A stretch of 64,000 nt of DNA from Pseudomonas sp. PSB18 (GTDB taxonomy: Bacteria > Pseudomonadota > Gammaproteobacteria > Pseudomonadales > Pseudomonadaceae), in contig NZ_NOIN01000001.1 in assembly GCF_014596565.1 (NCBI RefSeq), positions 310,001 through 374,000 of the forward strand, in the 5' to 3' direction. The number at the start of each line of letters is the position of its first letter. Within the stretch, counting starts at the first letter, position 1. Of this stretch, positions 46,829 to 56,324 are shown one piece after another. The position numbers and the translations under genes were made by a program. Under the pieces are notes generated by a model. It worked only from the letters and a program-made list of their open reading frames with translations. It was not told the origin of the DNA and ran no database searches.

Positions 46829-47803
46829 TCAGATGCCGCTCAGTGCCAGGTCCATCGCAAAGTAAGTGAAGATCAGGTCCGCTCCCGCCCGCTTGATCGC
46901 GCCAAGGCTTTCTCGCACCACTCGGGCTTCGTCGATGGCGCCGGCCTGGGCGGCGAATTTGATCATCGCGTATTCGCCACTGACCTGATATGCGGACAAA
47001 GGCAGATTCGATGCCTGGCGAATGTCACGGATGATATCGAGGTAGGCACCGGCCGGTTTGACCATCAGCGCATCGGCGCCTTCTTGTTCATCGAGCAGGG
47101 ATTCGCGCAACGCTTCGCGACGGTTCATCGGGTTCATCTGGTAGCTTTTGCGGTCACCCTTCAAAGCACTGCCGCCAGCCTCACGGAACGGGCCGTAGAG
47201 CGCCGAGGCGAATTTGGTGGAATAGGCCATGATTGCCGTCTGGCTGAAACCGGCCTCATCCAGGGCCTTGCGAATCGCCTGGACCTGCCCATCCATCGCC
47301 GCGGACGGAGCGATGACATCGGCACCGGCGCGGGCCGCGGCCACGGCTTGTCGACCCAGGTTGAACAGGGTCCGGTCGTTGTCCACTTCATGCCCATGAA
47401 GCACGCCGCAATGACCGTGATCGGTGTATTCACAGAAACATGTATCGGACATCACGATCATTTCCGGTACCGCGTCCTTGCAGATCGCGGCCATGCGCGA
47501 CACCAGGCCACGCTCGTTCCAGGTATCGCTGCCGTCGCTGTCCAGATGATGGGACACGCCAAAGGTCATCACCGACTTGATGCCCGCACGGGCATATCGC
47601 TCGATCTCACCGGCCAGTTTCGACTCAGGAATGCGCACCACGCCTGGCATGCTCTTGATCGGCACGAAGTCATCGATTTCTTCTTCGACGAAAATCGGCA
47701 GGACCAGGTCATTCAACGTGAACTCGGTTTCCTGGAAAAGACTGCGCAGGCTGGCATTACGACGCAGGCGGCGTGGACGTGCTTCGGGGAACTGGCTGGA
47801 CAT
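46829..47803 (-). CDS. hemB: Delta-aminolevulinic acid dehydratase, zinc type (second HemB)
   Basis: Porphobilinogen synthase of 324 aa that joins two aminolevulinate molecules in heme synthesis. The triple-cysteine zinc site is present as [11 protein letters not shown] (Cys122, 124, 132), and Lys197 (AYSTKFAS) and Lys249 (MVKPAGAY) are the active-site lysines, each offset by two from E. coli HemB, to which it is very similar. The main HemB of P. aeruginosa is a magnesium type without these cysteines, so this is likely a paralogue. The ATG at 47803 follows AGGAG. Not in an operon with heme genes. Confidence 0.94.
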   Translation of the reverse strand: MSSQFPEARPRRLRRNASLRSLFQETEFTLNDLVLPIFVEEEIDDFVPIKSMPGVVRIPESKLAGEIERYARAGIKSVMTFGVSHHLDSDGSDTWNERGLVSRMAAICKDAVPEMIVMSDTCFCEYTDHGHCGVLHGHEVDNDRTLFNLGRQAVAAARAGADVIAPSAAMDGQVQAIRKALDEAGFSQTAIMAYSTKFASALYGPFREAGGSALKGDRKSYQMNPMNRREALRESLLDEQEGADALMVKPAGAYLDIIRDIRQASNLPLSAYQVSGEYAMIKFAAQAGAIDEARVVRESLGAIKRAGADLIFTYFAMDLALSGI

Positions 47804-47975
47804 GGGACTCCTGGGCAAATGGGTGTCAATCACAGGGGGCCAAAGCTTATGCCTTGGCCGACCCGGGTACAAACGACGCCTGGAAAACAGTGTGTTACCG
47901 GCAAGGCAATAATCCGCTACAGGCTCTGCGAATCGTTGATGCGGGTCATTGCCCTTGAGCGGCACATCGCCTTGC

Positions 47976-48674
47976 TCACTCCGGAATTTTCAAGCCCCGA
48001 ACCACGGCCGGCCGCGCCAGGAAGCGTTCCAGCACCCGCGTCACGTTGGGGAAGTTCTGGATGCCCACCAGATCGCCGGCCTCATAGAAACCGATCAAGT
48101 TGCGCACCCAGGGGAACGTGGCGATGTCGGCAATGGTGTAGCGCTCGCCCATGATCCAGTCACGTCCTTCCAGGCGGCCATCGAGCACCTTGAGCAAACG
48201 CTTGCTTTCCTCGACGTAACGGTCGCGAGGGCGCTTGTCCTCATAGTCCTTGCCGGCAAATTTATTGAAGAAACCCAACTGCCCGAACATCGGCCCGATA
48301 CCGCCCATCTGGAACATCAACCACTGGATCGTCTCGTAGCGCGCCGCCGATTCCTGGGCCAGTAGCTGGCCACTCTTGTCCGCCAGATAAATCAGAATCG
48401 CCCCGGACTCGAACAACGCCAGCGGCTGGTCCCCCGGCCCATGGGGATCGAGAATCGCCGGAATCTTGTTGTTGGGATTGAGGGAAAGGAATTCAGGAGA
48501 AAGCTGATCGTTGCTGCCGAAATCCACTTTGTGGGGTTCGTAGGGCAGGCCGATCTCCTCAAGCATGATCGAGACTTTCACGCCGTTGGGGGTTGGCAGG
48601 GAATAAAGCTGGAGCCACTCAGGGTACTGGGCGGGCCATTTCCGGGTGATGGGGAATTGGGTCAGGTTGGGCAT
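47976..48674 (-). CDS. Nu-class glutathione transferase (YfcG-like)
   Basis: A 232-residue GST with the Nu-class signature [20 protein letters not shown] near the start, [35 protein letters not shown], and a helical C-terminal domain ([18 protein letters not shown]). These proteins, like E. coli YfcG, act as disulfide-bond reductases with two glutathiones. The ATG at 48674 (MPNLTQFP) was preferred to the frame at 48710. It is a single gene upstream of hemB on the same strand. Confidence 0.92.
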   Translation of the reverse strand: MPNLTQFPITRKWPAQYPEWLQLYSLPTPNGVKVSIMLEEIGLPYEPHKVDFGSNDQLSPEFLSLNPNNKIPAILDPHGPGDQPLALFESGAILIYLADKSGQLLAQESAARYETIQWLMFQMGGIGPMFGQLGFFNKFAGKDYEDKRPRDRYVEESKRLLKVLDGRLEGRDWIMGERYTIADIATFPWVRNLIGFYEAGDLVGIQNFPNVTRVLERFLARPAVVRGLKIPE

Positions 48675-48998
48675 GGGGAGCTCCATGGCAGGAGGGAAAT
48701 GCTGGAGCATAATTCAGGATCGGGTGGATGGCATCAGGAAATGCCCACTCCTGACGGTCACGGTATTCACGCCAATCGTTATTAATTTCGCAACATCCTG
48801 TCGTTAATCTCCACCCCATCTCATGGAAGAGAGCCGTGGCAGGATCGAACCAAAGGGCTTCAGGAGACTCAGAGCAATGCCCCGAGGAATCGAAGCGGCG
48901 TAACGACAAGGAAAACACCCGAAGCCACGACTTCGCGGTGCCAGGGTTTGTCAGCCTGACTCGAAGCCTGACTCGAGACAGCCGAAGAACATAATCCG

Positions 48999-49673
48999 AT
49001 GATCAATCCCCTGAAGTTCACCCGACACCTCAAACGCCGTTCATGGCTGGTGCTGCCGACGCTGCTTATGGTCTGCGGCCTGGCGCTGTCACTGGAATCC
49101 AGCGTCAGTCGCGCCCAGCCAGTCGACGGCGTCCAGACCCTGGTGTTCCTGCGCCACGCCGAAAAACCCGCCGGCGGCCTGGGCCAACTCAATTGCCAGG
49201 GTCTCAATCGCGCCATCGACCTGGCCACCCTGCTGCCGCAAAAATTCGGCAAGGCCGACTACGTATTTGCGGCCAACCCGACCCGCAACGTGGAAGAAGG
49301 CGAGCGGGATAATTCCTATAGCTATATTCGCCCGTTGATGACCATCAGCCCCAGTGCGATCAAACTCGGGTTGCCGGTCAATATCGAATATTCGGCCAAC
49401 GACACCAGCGCCCTGGCCGACGAATTGCTGCATGACAAGTACCACAACGCCACCATCTACACGGCCTGGTCACACGGCTATCTGCCGGAACTGATCAACA
49501 AGGTGGCCGGCGAGGCCGTGGGCAAGAAGCAGACCATTGCCCAAGACTGGGAATCGGGGGATTTCGATTCGCTGTATGTGCTGACCCTGACCTGGCACAA
49601 CGGTAAGGCCAGCCTTTCCAGCCAGAGCTACAAGCAGGGCCTGGATAATGGTCAGGAGACCTGTCCAACGTAA
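48999..49673 (+). CDS. Exported histidine-phosphatase family protein
   Basis: A 224-residue protein with an N-terminal membrane anchor or uncleaved signal (SWLVLPTLLMVCGLALSLESSVSRA) and the phosphatase core FLRHAEKP (Arg52, His53) with the second active-site region YTAWSHGYLPELI. The fold suits a periplasmic phosphatase. The start lacks a strong ribosome-binding site. It lies alone before a permease gene. The substrate is unknown. Confidence 0.85.
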   Translation: MINPLKFTRHLKRRSWLVLPTLLMVCGLALSLESSVSRAQPVDGVQTLVFLRHAEKPAGGLGQLNCQGLNRAIDLATLLPQKFGKADYVFAANPTRNVEEGERDNSYSYIRPLMTISPSAIKLGLPVNIEYSANDTSALADELLHDKYHNATIYTAWSHGYLPELINKVAGEAVGKKQTIAQDWESGDFDSLYVLTLTWHNGKASLSSQSYKQGLDNGQETCPT

Positions 49674-49684
49674 GCGGCAGGCAG

Positions 49685-49792
49685 GGTGGCGAGGGCGCTC
49701 GCTCCCCGCCAGTGGTTTCCGTGACGGCTGGGAAGGCTTCGCCTTCCAGCGGGAGCAAGCTCCCTCGCCACAGCAAGCTCCGTCGCCACAGG
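49685..49792. repeat. Type B repeat, degenerate inverted pair
   Basis: GGTGGCGAGGGCGCTCGCTC at about 49685 is matched by the inverted CAGCGGGAGCAAGCTCCCTC unit, and a second CTCCGTCGCCACAG copy ends at 49792. Confidence 0.75.
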
Positions 49793-49831
49793 GTATGATG
49801 CGCTCACATCCCTGTTGCCCGGACCTTCTCC

Positions 49832-50884
49832 ATGTCGTTATCTTCTGCCACTCCCGTTCGGGGCTGGTCGTTCTGGTGGAAACCCGCCCTGTTCCTGCTG
49901 GTGGCCTGCGTCGGTCTCTACTACGTCAAATGGTCGCCCTACTACCTCAAGGCGTTTGTCGCCGCCGATAACCACAGCATCGGCGGTTCGATCCTCAACG
50001 ATGCACAGACCGCACCGCTGATGGCCGCACTGACCTATGCCAAGGTGTATTTCCTGGCGATCTGGAAAGCAGCTGTGCTGGCGGTGATCCTGGGCTCCTT
50101 GTTACAGGTACTGATTCCCCGTGACTGGCTGTTGCGCCTGTTCGGCCGGGCCGGCTTTGCCTCGACCCTGCGCGGCGGGCTGTTCGCGCTGCCCGGCATG
50201 ATGTGCTCGTGTTGCGCGGCACCGGTGGCGGCCGGCATGCGTCGGCAGAATGTCTCGGTGGGCGCGGCGCTGGCCTTCTGGATCGGCAACCCGGTGCTCA
50301 ACCCCGCAACCCTGGTCTTCATGGGCTTCGTGTTGGGCTGGGGCTTCACCGCCCTGCGGCTGGTGGCAGGCATTGTGCTGGTGTTTGGCGTGTCGATGGT
50401 GGCCCAGCGCATTGCCCGGCCGGAGGTGTTACCCGAGGCGGCCGTCGAAGCCGTGACCGAGGCCAGCGAGGTCGATGCACAGCCTTTCCTCGCTCGTTGG
50501 GGACGGACCTTGTGGCAGTTGTTCTGGAGCACCATTCCAGTCTACGTGCTGGCTGTGCTGGTCCTGGGCGCGGCGCGGGTCTGGCTGTTTCCCCATGTCG
50601 ATGGCGCCATGGCCAATAGCCTGGTGTGGCTGGTTCCGCTGGCGATTGTCGGCACGCTGTTCGTGATTCCCACCGCAGCGGAAATCCCTATCGTTCAAAC
50701 GATGATGACCCTGGGCATGGGCACCGGACCGGCCGTGGCGTTACTGATGACACTGCCGAGCATCAGCCTGCCGTCGCTGCTGATGCTGCGCAAGGATTTC
50801 GATGCCCGGGTGCTGGTGACCGTGGCGCTGTTGACCATGTTGGTGGGCATCGTCTGCGGGTTGATCGGGGCGGTGTTGCTTTAG
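49832..50884 (+). CDS. Permease of the DUF318/YraQ family
   Basis: A 350-residue polytopic membrane protein with about eight helices. GLFALPGMMCSCCAAPVAAGMRRQNVSVGAALAFWIGNPVLNPATL includes the Cys-Ser-Cys-Cys stretch shared by this permease family, repeated in part at LFVIPTAAEIPIVQTMMTLGMGTGPAVALL. Proposed substrates are metals, arsenicals or thiols, unproven. There is no obvious operon partner; a histidine phosphatase precedes it by 158 bp. Confidence 0.88.
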   Translation: MSLSSATPVRGWSFWWKPALFLLVACVGLYYVKWSPYYLKAFVAADNHSIGGSILNDAQTAPLMAALTYAKVYFLAIWKAAVLAVILGSLLQVLIPRDWLLRLFGRAGFASTLRGGLFALPGMMCSCCAAPVAAGMRRQNVSVGAALAFWIGNPVLNPATLVFMGFVLGWGFTALRLVAGIVLVFGVSMVAQRIARPEVLPEAAVEAVTEASEVDAQPFLARWGRTLWQLFWSTIPVYVLAVLVLGAARVWLFPHVDGAMANSLVWLVPLAIVGTLFVIPTAAEIPIVQTMMTLGMGTGPAVALLMTLPSISLPSLLMLRKDFDARVLVTVALLTMLVGIVCGLIGAVLL

Positions 50885-50919
50885 GCTTCAAGATTTACAT
50901 CGCCGTCGACTGATCCACC

Positions 50920-51015
50920 GCTATCGCGAGCAGGCTCGCTCCCACATGGGCCTGAGGTGATCGCAGAGGTATCGTCTACTGCAAATCCCCTGTGGGAGCG
51001 AGCCTGCTCGCGATT
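50920..51015. repeat. REP pair
   Basis: Two inverted type A REP hairpins, ending about 50946 and starting about 50990, between the convergent permease and mnmH genes. The left flank GTCGACTGATCCACCGCTA resembles the 24.3 and 27.5 kb units. Confidence 0.9.
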
Positions 51016-51046
51016 GGCGGCACCCGTTCCCACGAGGTCCCGGGGT

Positions 51047-52150
51047 TCATCCTGTCCGGGCGGCGCGTTCACGCAGATACTCGAGCACAGCCGCCTGCTC
51101 CCCCGCAAACTCGATCCGACTCTCCTTCTTTTCCCGCTGGAACACGTACATCGGGTCGTAATACTCACGCAGCAACCCTTCGATCCAGCCACGATGCAAG
51201 TCCACCGCACCGCTATCGGCCTGCTCGGCCAGGGCGACTTCCATGATTGCCATCAGGCGCCGATGACGGTCGCCCCCCAGGCGCTTGTGGATGTTGTTCA
51301 AACTCGCCAGCAACCGTTCGGAAAACCGCGCGAACCCTTCTTCGCCGTGCACGGCGACAAACTCGGCGCTCAGGTTGATGACGTAATCCCGCAGAATCCG
51401 CTCGACCCGCCGCTCCACACTGTCTTCCAGCCAGACCATCGGAACCTGTTGCATGCGCAGGTACAACGGCAACGGCAAGGCACAGCTGCCGACCATGCGG
51501 CTTTCATCTTCCACCACGAATTGCCCGAGACCGGCTGCGCGCTTCTTCAGCATATCCACGGCCAGGCGGTTCTCGAAATCGATGTTGGAAGGCTGCCCCG
51601 TGGCGCGTTTGCCGAAGCTGGAACCACGGTGGTTGGCGTGACCTTCCAGGTCCAGCCCGTTGCCCAGCTGGACCAGCACCTCGGTCTTGCCGGTGCCGGT
51701 CATGCCGCCCAGCAGGACGAAATCACACTGGGTAACCGCCTGCTCAACGGTGTCCAGCAGGAACGTGCGCATTGCCTTGTAGCCGCCGCCAACCCTGGGG
51801 TATTCGATGCCGGCTTCATCCTTGAGCCATTGCTGGACGATCTGGGAGCGCAGGCCGCCGCGAAAGCAGTACAGAACCCCGTCAGGGTGGGCCCGGGCGA
51901 AGTCGGCCCAGGCCTGGATGCGGTGCGCCTTGATTTCGCCGGACACCAATTGGTGCCCCAGGACGATGGCCGCTTGCTGACCCTGCTGCTTGTAGCAAGT
52001 ACCGACCCGCTGCCGCTCGATGTCGGTCATCAGTGGCAGATTGACCACGCCGGGAAAGGCACCCTTGAGAAATTCCACGGGCGCGCGCGTGTCCATCATC
52101 GGTCGATCATTGAGGAAAATGTCGCGGTAATCGGTAATGTCGTTGCTCAT
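51047..52150 (-). CDS. mnmH: tRNA 2-selenouridine synthase (SelU/YbbB)
   Basis: A 367-residue enzyme that replaces the sulfur of 2-thiouridine at the tRNA wobble position with selenium. The rhodanese-like domain holds Cys95 in [10 protein letters not shown] and a P-loop, [11 protein letters not shown] (148-158), follows. It needs selenophosphate from SelD, whose gene ends in a one-base TGATG overlap with this start, so the two are coupled. Gene length matches E. coli SelU. Confidence 0.95.
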   Translation of the reverse strand: MSNDITDYRDIFLNDRPMMDTRAPVEFLKGAFPGVVNLPLMTDIERQRVGTCYKQQGQQAAIVLGHQLVSGEIKAHRIQAWADFARAHPDGVLYCFRGGLRSQIVQQWLKDEAGIEYPRVGGGYKAMRTFLLDTVEQAVTQCDFVLLGGMTGTGKTEVLVQLGNGLDLEGHANHRGSSFGKRATGQPSNIDFENRLAVDMLKKRAAGLGQFVVEDESRMVGSCALPLPLYLRMQQVPMVWLEDSVERRVERILRDYVINLSAEFVAVHGEEGFARFSERLLASLNNIHKRLGGDRHRRLMAIMEVALAEQADSGAVDLHRGWIEGLLREYYDPMYVFQREKKESRIEFAGEQAAVLEYLRERAARTG

Positions 52151-53184
52151 CAAGACACCTCGACCGCGTTGGTCTGTCGCTCGACCAACTCGCCAATCGG
52201 CTCCAGCGCAAGGCCCAGTTCAGCAGCTACCGCAAGAAACTCGCTTTCGCCTTGTGCTGTCACGGCGATCAGCAAGCCGCCGCTGGTCTGCGGATCGCAC
52301 AGCACGCGCTTGTGCAGTTCCTGGACGCGACCGACCTTGCTGGCGTAGCTGTCGTAGTTGCGCAGCGTACCGCCTGGCACACAGCCCAGCTCCAGGTAGT
52401 ATTCGACGCCCGGCAGGCGCGGCACCGCCTCGTAGCGGATGCGGGCGGTCAACTGACTGCCGTCGGCCATTTCCACCAGATGCCCAAGCAGACCGAAACC
52501 GGTGACATCGGTCATGGCCGTCACGCCATCGAGTTTGCCGAAGCGGCTGCCGGGTCTGTTGAGGGTGCACATCCAGTCACGGGCCAGACCGACGTCGGCG
52601 GCGCGCAATTTGCCCTTCTTCTCCGCCGTGGTGAGGATGCCAATGCCCAGGGGCTTGGTCAGGTACAGGCGACACCCGGCAGTGGCGGTGTCGTTACGTT
52701 TCATGTGGCGCTTTTGTACCAGGCCGGTGACGGCCAGGCCGAATATCGGCTCAGGCGCATCGATCGAATGCCCGCCGGCCAAGGGGATACCGGCCTCGTC
52801 GCACACCGAACGCCCACCGCGAATCACTTCCCGTGCGATTTCCGGGGCCAGCACATTGACGGGCCAGCCGAGAATCGCAATGGCCATGAGCGGATCACCG
52901 CCCATGGCGTAGATGTCGCTGATGGCATTGGTGGCGGCGATGCGGCCGAAATCGAAGGGATCATCGACAATCGGCATGAAGAAGTCAGTGGTCGACACCA
53001 CCCCGCGCTCTTCATCGATGGCATACACCGCTGCATCGTCCCGGGAGGCGTTGCCCACCCACAACTTCGGATCGAGGTTCTGCGCACCGCTGCCGGCCAG
53101 GATCACTTCCAGTACTTGCGGCGAAATCTTGCAACCACAACCGGCGCCGTGGCTGTACTGGGTCAGGCGAATGGGCTCGCTCAT
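52150..53184 (-). CDS. selD: Selenide, water dikinase
   Basis: Selenophosphate synthase of 344 aa. The active-site loop is SHGAGCGCK with Cys16 and Lys19; there is cysteine rather than selenocysteine. It makes the selenium donor from selenide and ATP. The ATG at 53184 has AGGAGG upstream; the long frame from 53388 has none. selA and selB (and tRNA-Sec) are not in this window, so this copy supports tRNA 2-selenouridine at least, and selenoproteins only if those genes lie elsewhere. Confidence 0.96.
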   Translation of the reverse strand: MSEPIRLTQYSHGAGCGCKISPQVLEVILAGSGAQNLDPKLWVGNASRDDAAVYAIDEERGVVSTTDFFMPIVDDPFDFGRIAATNAISDIYAMGGDPLMAIAILGWPVNVLAPEIAREVIRGGRSVCDEAGIPLAGGHSIDAPEPIFGLAVTGLVQKRHMKRNDTATAGCRLYLTKPLGIGILTTAEKKGKLRAADVGLARDWMCTLNRPGSRFGKLDGVTAMTDVTGFGLLGHLVEMADGSQLTARIRYEAVPRLPGVEYYLELGCVPGGTLRNYDSYASKVGRVQELHKRVLCDPQTSGGLLIAVTAQGESEFLAVAAELGLALEPIGELVERQTNAVEVS

Positions 53185-53377
53185 GGCATACCTCCTATCA
53201 GTCAAGATCAGCGATTCTAGCAGTAACGTCGACGGTCCAGTGCTCGTGCCGCAAGGGCCAGGAAAAAACTGGTACGGGATGTGCAAACGTTTGCGAGCCC
53301 CATCAAGGCCTTCTGACCGGGTCATTTTCTTTACATCCAGGAACACGGGCTTCGGCCCGCACGAACAAGGACTTTCC

Positions 53378-54328
53378 ATGCATTTCATTTCCCGCCGTCA
53401 CACCGTGCCCGGCGTATTTGCAGCCTCTTTGCTACTGACCGCCGTTACCGGACTACTCAGCCCTGCAACCCAAGCCGCACCCGCCGACGCATCTGCCCAG
53501 GGCGAAACCTTGAGCCCCGAAGCCACAGCGCCGAAAAAAGGCGCCTACCTGTCGGACTGGTACAACCAGAACCTGACGATCATCGGCAGCAAGGACATCA
53601 GTTTCGGCCCGCAACCGGTCGACGATGTGTACCTGGAATATGAGTATTTCGGCCGCAAGGGTCCGTTCGAACTGTACGGCTACGTCGACATTCCGAAGAT
53701 TTTCGACATCGGCAACAGCCACGACAAAGGGGCATGGGACCACGGTTCACCGCTGTTCATGGAACACGAACCACGCATTTCCATCGACTACCTGGCAGGC
53801 CGCAGCCTGGCCATCGGGCCGTTCAAGGAATGGTATGTGGCGTTCGACTGGATCTACGACCATGGCAGCAACAGCGCCAATCGCGGCAACACCTTGTACA
53901 GCGGGCTGGGCACCGACATCGACACCCATTCCAGGGTCAACCTGTCGGCCAACTTCTATGGTCGCTATCAATGGGAAAACTACGGCGCCAGCAATGAATA
54001 CTCCTGGGACGGCTACCGCGCCCAACTCAAATACATCGTGCCGATCAGCCGGTTCAGCAACGGTGCTTCCCTGACTTACATCGGCTTCACCAACTTCGAT
54101 TTCGGTTCGGACCTGCACAAGGACAATCCGGCACGCACCGCCAACGCCACGGTTGCCACCAACGTGTTGCTGTACTCCTTCACCCACCTGCGCTTCACGC
54201 TGGTGGGCCGTTACTTCCACAACGGCGGCAACTGGGAGGATGGCAGTGAACTGAACTTCGGCGATGGCAACTTCCGCGCCCGCTCCGAGGGCTGGGGGTA
54301 CTATGCCGGGGTAGGTTATCAATTCTGA
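53378..54328 (+). CDS. Tsx/OmpK-like outer-membrane channel
   Basis: A 316-residue protein with a signal peptide ([21 protein letters not shown]) and a beta-barrel pattern rich in aromatic strands, ending YYAGVGYQF with the terminal Phe of outer-membrane proteins. Motifs [48 protein letters not shown] are those of the nucleoside-specific channel family. AAGGA lies before the ATG. It is likely a nucleoside channel; the adjacent selD gene diverges from it across 193 bp. Confidence 0.9.
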   Translation: MHFISRRHTVPGVFAASLLLTAVTGLLSPATQAAPADASAQGETLSPEATAPKKGAYLSDWYNQNLTIIGSKDISFGPQPVDDVYLEYEYFGRKGPFELYGYVDIPKIFDIGNSHDKGAWDHGSPLFMEHEPRISIDYLAGRSLAIGPFKEWYVAFDWIYDHGSNSANRGNTLYSGLGTDIDTHSRVNLSANFYGRYQWENYGASNEYSWDGYRAQLKYIVPISRFSNGASLTYIGFTNFDFGSDLHKDNPARTANATVATNVLLYSFTHLRFTLVGRYFHNGGNWEDGSELNFGDGNFRARSEGWGYYAGVGYQF

Positions 54329-54408
54329 TCGAGGGCATTGGCGATGGAATTTTCGTGCATCGCGAGAATCACTTGAACATCAACCGAGTGCTCAACAGGA
54401 GACTGCCG

Positions 54409-54693
54409 ATGTCCCTTTCCCCCGCCAATGCCGACAGCAGCCATCTTGATTACGGGCTCGACACGCTGTTCGGCCGGGAAACCAAAAGTGTCGACTGCCA
54501 GTTCGATGTCAAACGCCTCGATGACGGTGAGCCGCCATGGTTCGCGCTGCACATCCGCCCCCCGTTGCCTGATGATCTGGAGAAGGCCCAGATCGTGGTG
54601 TTCACTGCCGAGGGGCGGCGGATCAGCGGGATTGTCCGGCGTACCGAGCGCCTGGCCGATGACAGCCTGCAACTGGATGTCGAGCCTGACTGA
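54409..54693 (+). CDS. Small conserved protein, unknown
   Basis: A 94-residue acidic soluble protein with no signal or membrane segment (GLDTLFGRETKSVDCQFDVKRLDDGEPPWFALHIRPPLPDD). It has an AGGAG site 6 bp before the ATG at 54409; the longer frame from 54355 lacks one. It lies 80 bp after the Tsx gene and 90 bp before the next. It has the look of a small PilZ-like or beta-barrel protein, but I do not recognise a family. Confidence 0.7.
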   Translation: MSLSPANADSSHLDYGLDTLFGRETKSVDCQFDVKRLDDGEPPWFALHIRPPLPDDLEKAQIVVFTAEGRRISGIVRRTERLADDSLQLDVEPD

Positions 54694-54783
54694 CACGCGG
54701 GGAAGCCTGCGCAGCACTGGAGTCCGGCGCGATGCCCGTGGGATGATCGGCCTCCGAACACGCCCACCACGCCGAGAGTTTCA

Positions 54784-55371
54784 ATGTCATTGCTGATTAA
54801 ACACACTGCTGCGCTGTTGCTGACAGCCGTTGCCGGTCTGGCTGTCGTGCCGGCCTATTCGGCCCCGGCTAAAACCACCGGAGAACTGCCGGCCCAGAAA
54901 GTATCGATGCTGGGTGGCAAATTTGTCTTTACCTTGCCCAAGGGCTTCACTGCGACAGCTCTGCCTGCCGGCGATGCCGCCCAGGGCACGGCGGGGGCGA
55001 CCGGGACCATGTACAGCAACGCCACCAGCCGGACCGTGGTGATCACGGCCGAAAACACCATCGTCAATGGTGGGAAGGTCAAGGATGACGATGCTGCGTT
55101 TCTCGACACGACCATGGCCGGTTTTGCCGCCCAGCGAAGCAAAGCCTTGCCGGACGCCAAGATCCTCAGCGAAAAAAGCCTGACCCAGAAAGGCAGTGGC
55201 CTGGGCCTGCGTCAACTCGACACCAGCGCCACCCAGGGCGGCGGGCCGACCCTCGACACCACCTTGCTGGGAGCCTCCGGCACACGCGTAGCCGTGGTGC
55301 AGATCATCTCCCGGGCCAGCGACAAGAACGGTCATGAAGCGCTGGTGAAACAGATCGCCAACGGTAAGTGA
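54784..55371 (+). CDS. Exported conserved protein, unknown
   Basis: A 195-residue protein with a signal peptide (MSLLIKHTAALLLTAVAGLAVVPAYSA). The mature part is a single domain (VSMLGGKFVFTLPKGFTATALP, FAAQRSKALPDAKILSEKSLTQKGSGLGLRQLD), with no Cys and no catalytic motif. It is probably periplasmic. It has no operon partner except the small gene upstream. Function unknown. Confidence 0.8.
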   Translation: MSLLIKHTAALLLTAVAGLAVVPAYSAPAKTTGELPAQKVSMLGGKFVFTLPKGFTATALPAGDAAQGTAGATGTMYSNATSRTVVITAENTIVNGGKVKDDDAAFLDTTMAGFAAQRSKALPDAKILSEKSLTQKGSGLGLRQLDTSATQGGGPTLDTTLLGASGTRVAVVQIISRASDKNGHEALVKQIANGK

Positions 55372-55414
55372 CGGCCTGGATGCGGGGGTGTGCCTGAGGG
55401 GACCGCGTTGCTTC

Positions 55415-55510
55415 ATTCGCGAGCAAGCCCGCTCCCACAGGGGCTGCGGTGGGTTGGAGTCGTGTGAACAACCGGCACCCACTGTGGGAGCGAGCCTGCT
55501 CGCGATGGCG
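55415..55510. repeat. REP pair
   Basis: An inverted pair: a variant copy (ATTCGCGAGCAAGCCCGCTC) from 55415 and a consensus copy from about 55482 to 55510. Confidence 0.88.
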
Positions 55511-55544
55511 TCAGCCCATGCAACAACGCTTCAACCTGAAGCCG

Positions 55545-56261
55545 CTACGGATTGAGCCGCTCCAGCCAGGCCCGCAGGTCCTGTACTTCCAAGGCACTGA
55601 TGGTATGCCCGACGCCCGGATAGGCATGGAATTCCGGCTCCAGGGCCAAGGTCTTCAGGAACGTGTCGGCTTCGGTGCCATCGTGATAGGGGATGATCGG
55701 GTCTGCCGTGCCGTGGCCGATGAACACCGCCAGCGACCGCCGCGATTCGTCGGGGGTCAGTTCGGCTTGCAGCACGGACAGAACCCGCCCGCCCATCGCC
55801 GCGATACCACCGACGGCATCGGGGTGTCGCAGGGCGACTTCGTAACTCATCATCGCACCCTGGCTGAAACCCACCAGATAGACCTGGCTGGCATCCGTCG
55901 GGTATTTGGCCCGGGCCTTTTCGATGAAATCCAGCAGCATCTGGCCGCTGGCCTTCAAGTCCGAGGTGTCACCGTCATAGGCACCCTCGCCCTTCTTCGC
56001 AAACCACTGGTAATGACCCGGTTCCATGGTCTTCGGCGCCCGCACCGAGAGGTAGTTGTAGTGCTTGGGCAGCTCGTCCCTGAGCTCGAACAGGTCCTGT
56101 TCGTTGCTGCCGGAACCATGCAGGAATATCACCAGCGGCCGGTCCCTGGCCTGCTCGTCGGCCTGGGCCAGATAACTGAGTGGCAAGTCCGTGTGCAGCG
56201 AGGGTTGCGCTTGCAACCCGGACGAGACCAGCAACAGGAACAGGGCGAACGCTTTGAACAT
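55545..56261 (-). CDS. Exported alpha/beta hydrolase (esterase)
   Basis: A 238-residue hydrolase with a signal peptide (MFKAFALFLLLVSSGLQA). It has the oxyanion motif FLHGSGSNEQD, the nucleophile motif GFSQGAMMS, an Asp in GHGTADPIIP and the catalytic His in PGVGHTIS. This is the phospholipase/carboxylesterase (YpfH-like) pattern. A GGAGG site precedes the ATG at 56261; the earlier frame from 56321 is less likely. It acts on an ester in the periplasm or outside; substrate unknown. Confidence 0.9.
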   Translation of the reverse strand: MFKAFALFLLLVSSGLQAQPSLHTDLPLSYLAQADEQARDRPLVIFLHGSGSNEQDLFELRDELPKHYNYLSVRAPKTMEPGHYQWFAKKGEGAYDGDTSDLKASGQMLLDFIEKARAKYPTDASQVYLVGFSQGAMMSYEVALRHPDAVGGIAAMGGRVLSVLQAELTPDESRRSLAVFIGHGTADPIIPYHDGTEADTFLKTLALEPEFHAYPGVGHTISALEVQDLRAWLERLNP

Positions 56262-56324
56262 TGATCTTCCTCCATCATTCGATAGCCCATGGCAAGGGCC
56301 GTACGGTGAGGTAGACAGCACTTT

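Noticed and set aside
53185..53388. Longer start for selD at 53388
   Set aside because: The extra 68 residues are not conserved-looking, and the ATG at 53184 has a strong AGGAGG site and aligns with E. coli SelD.
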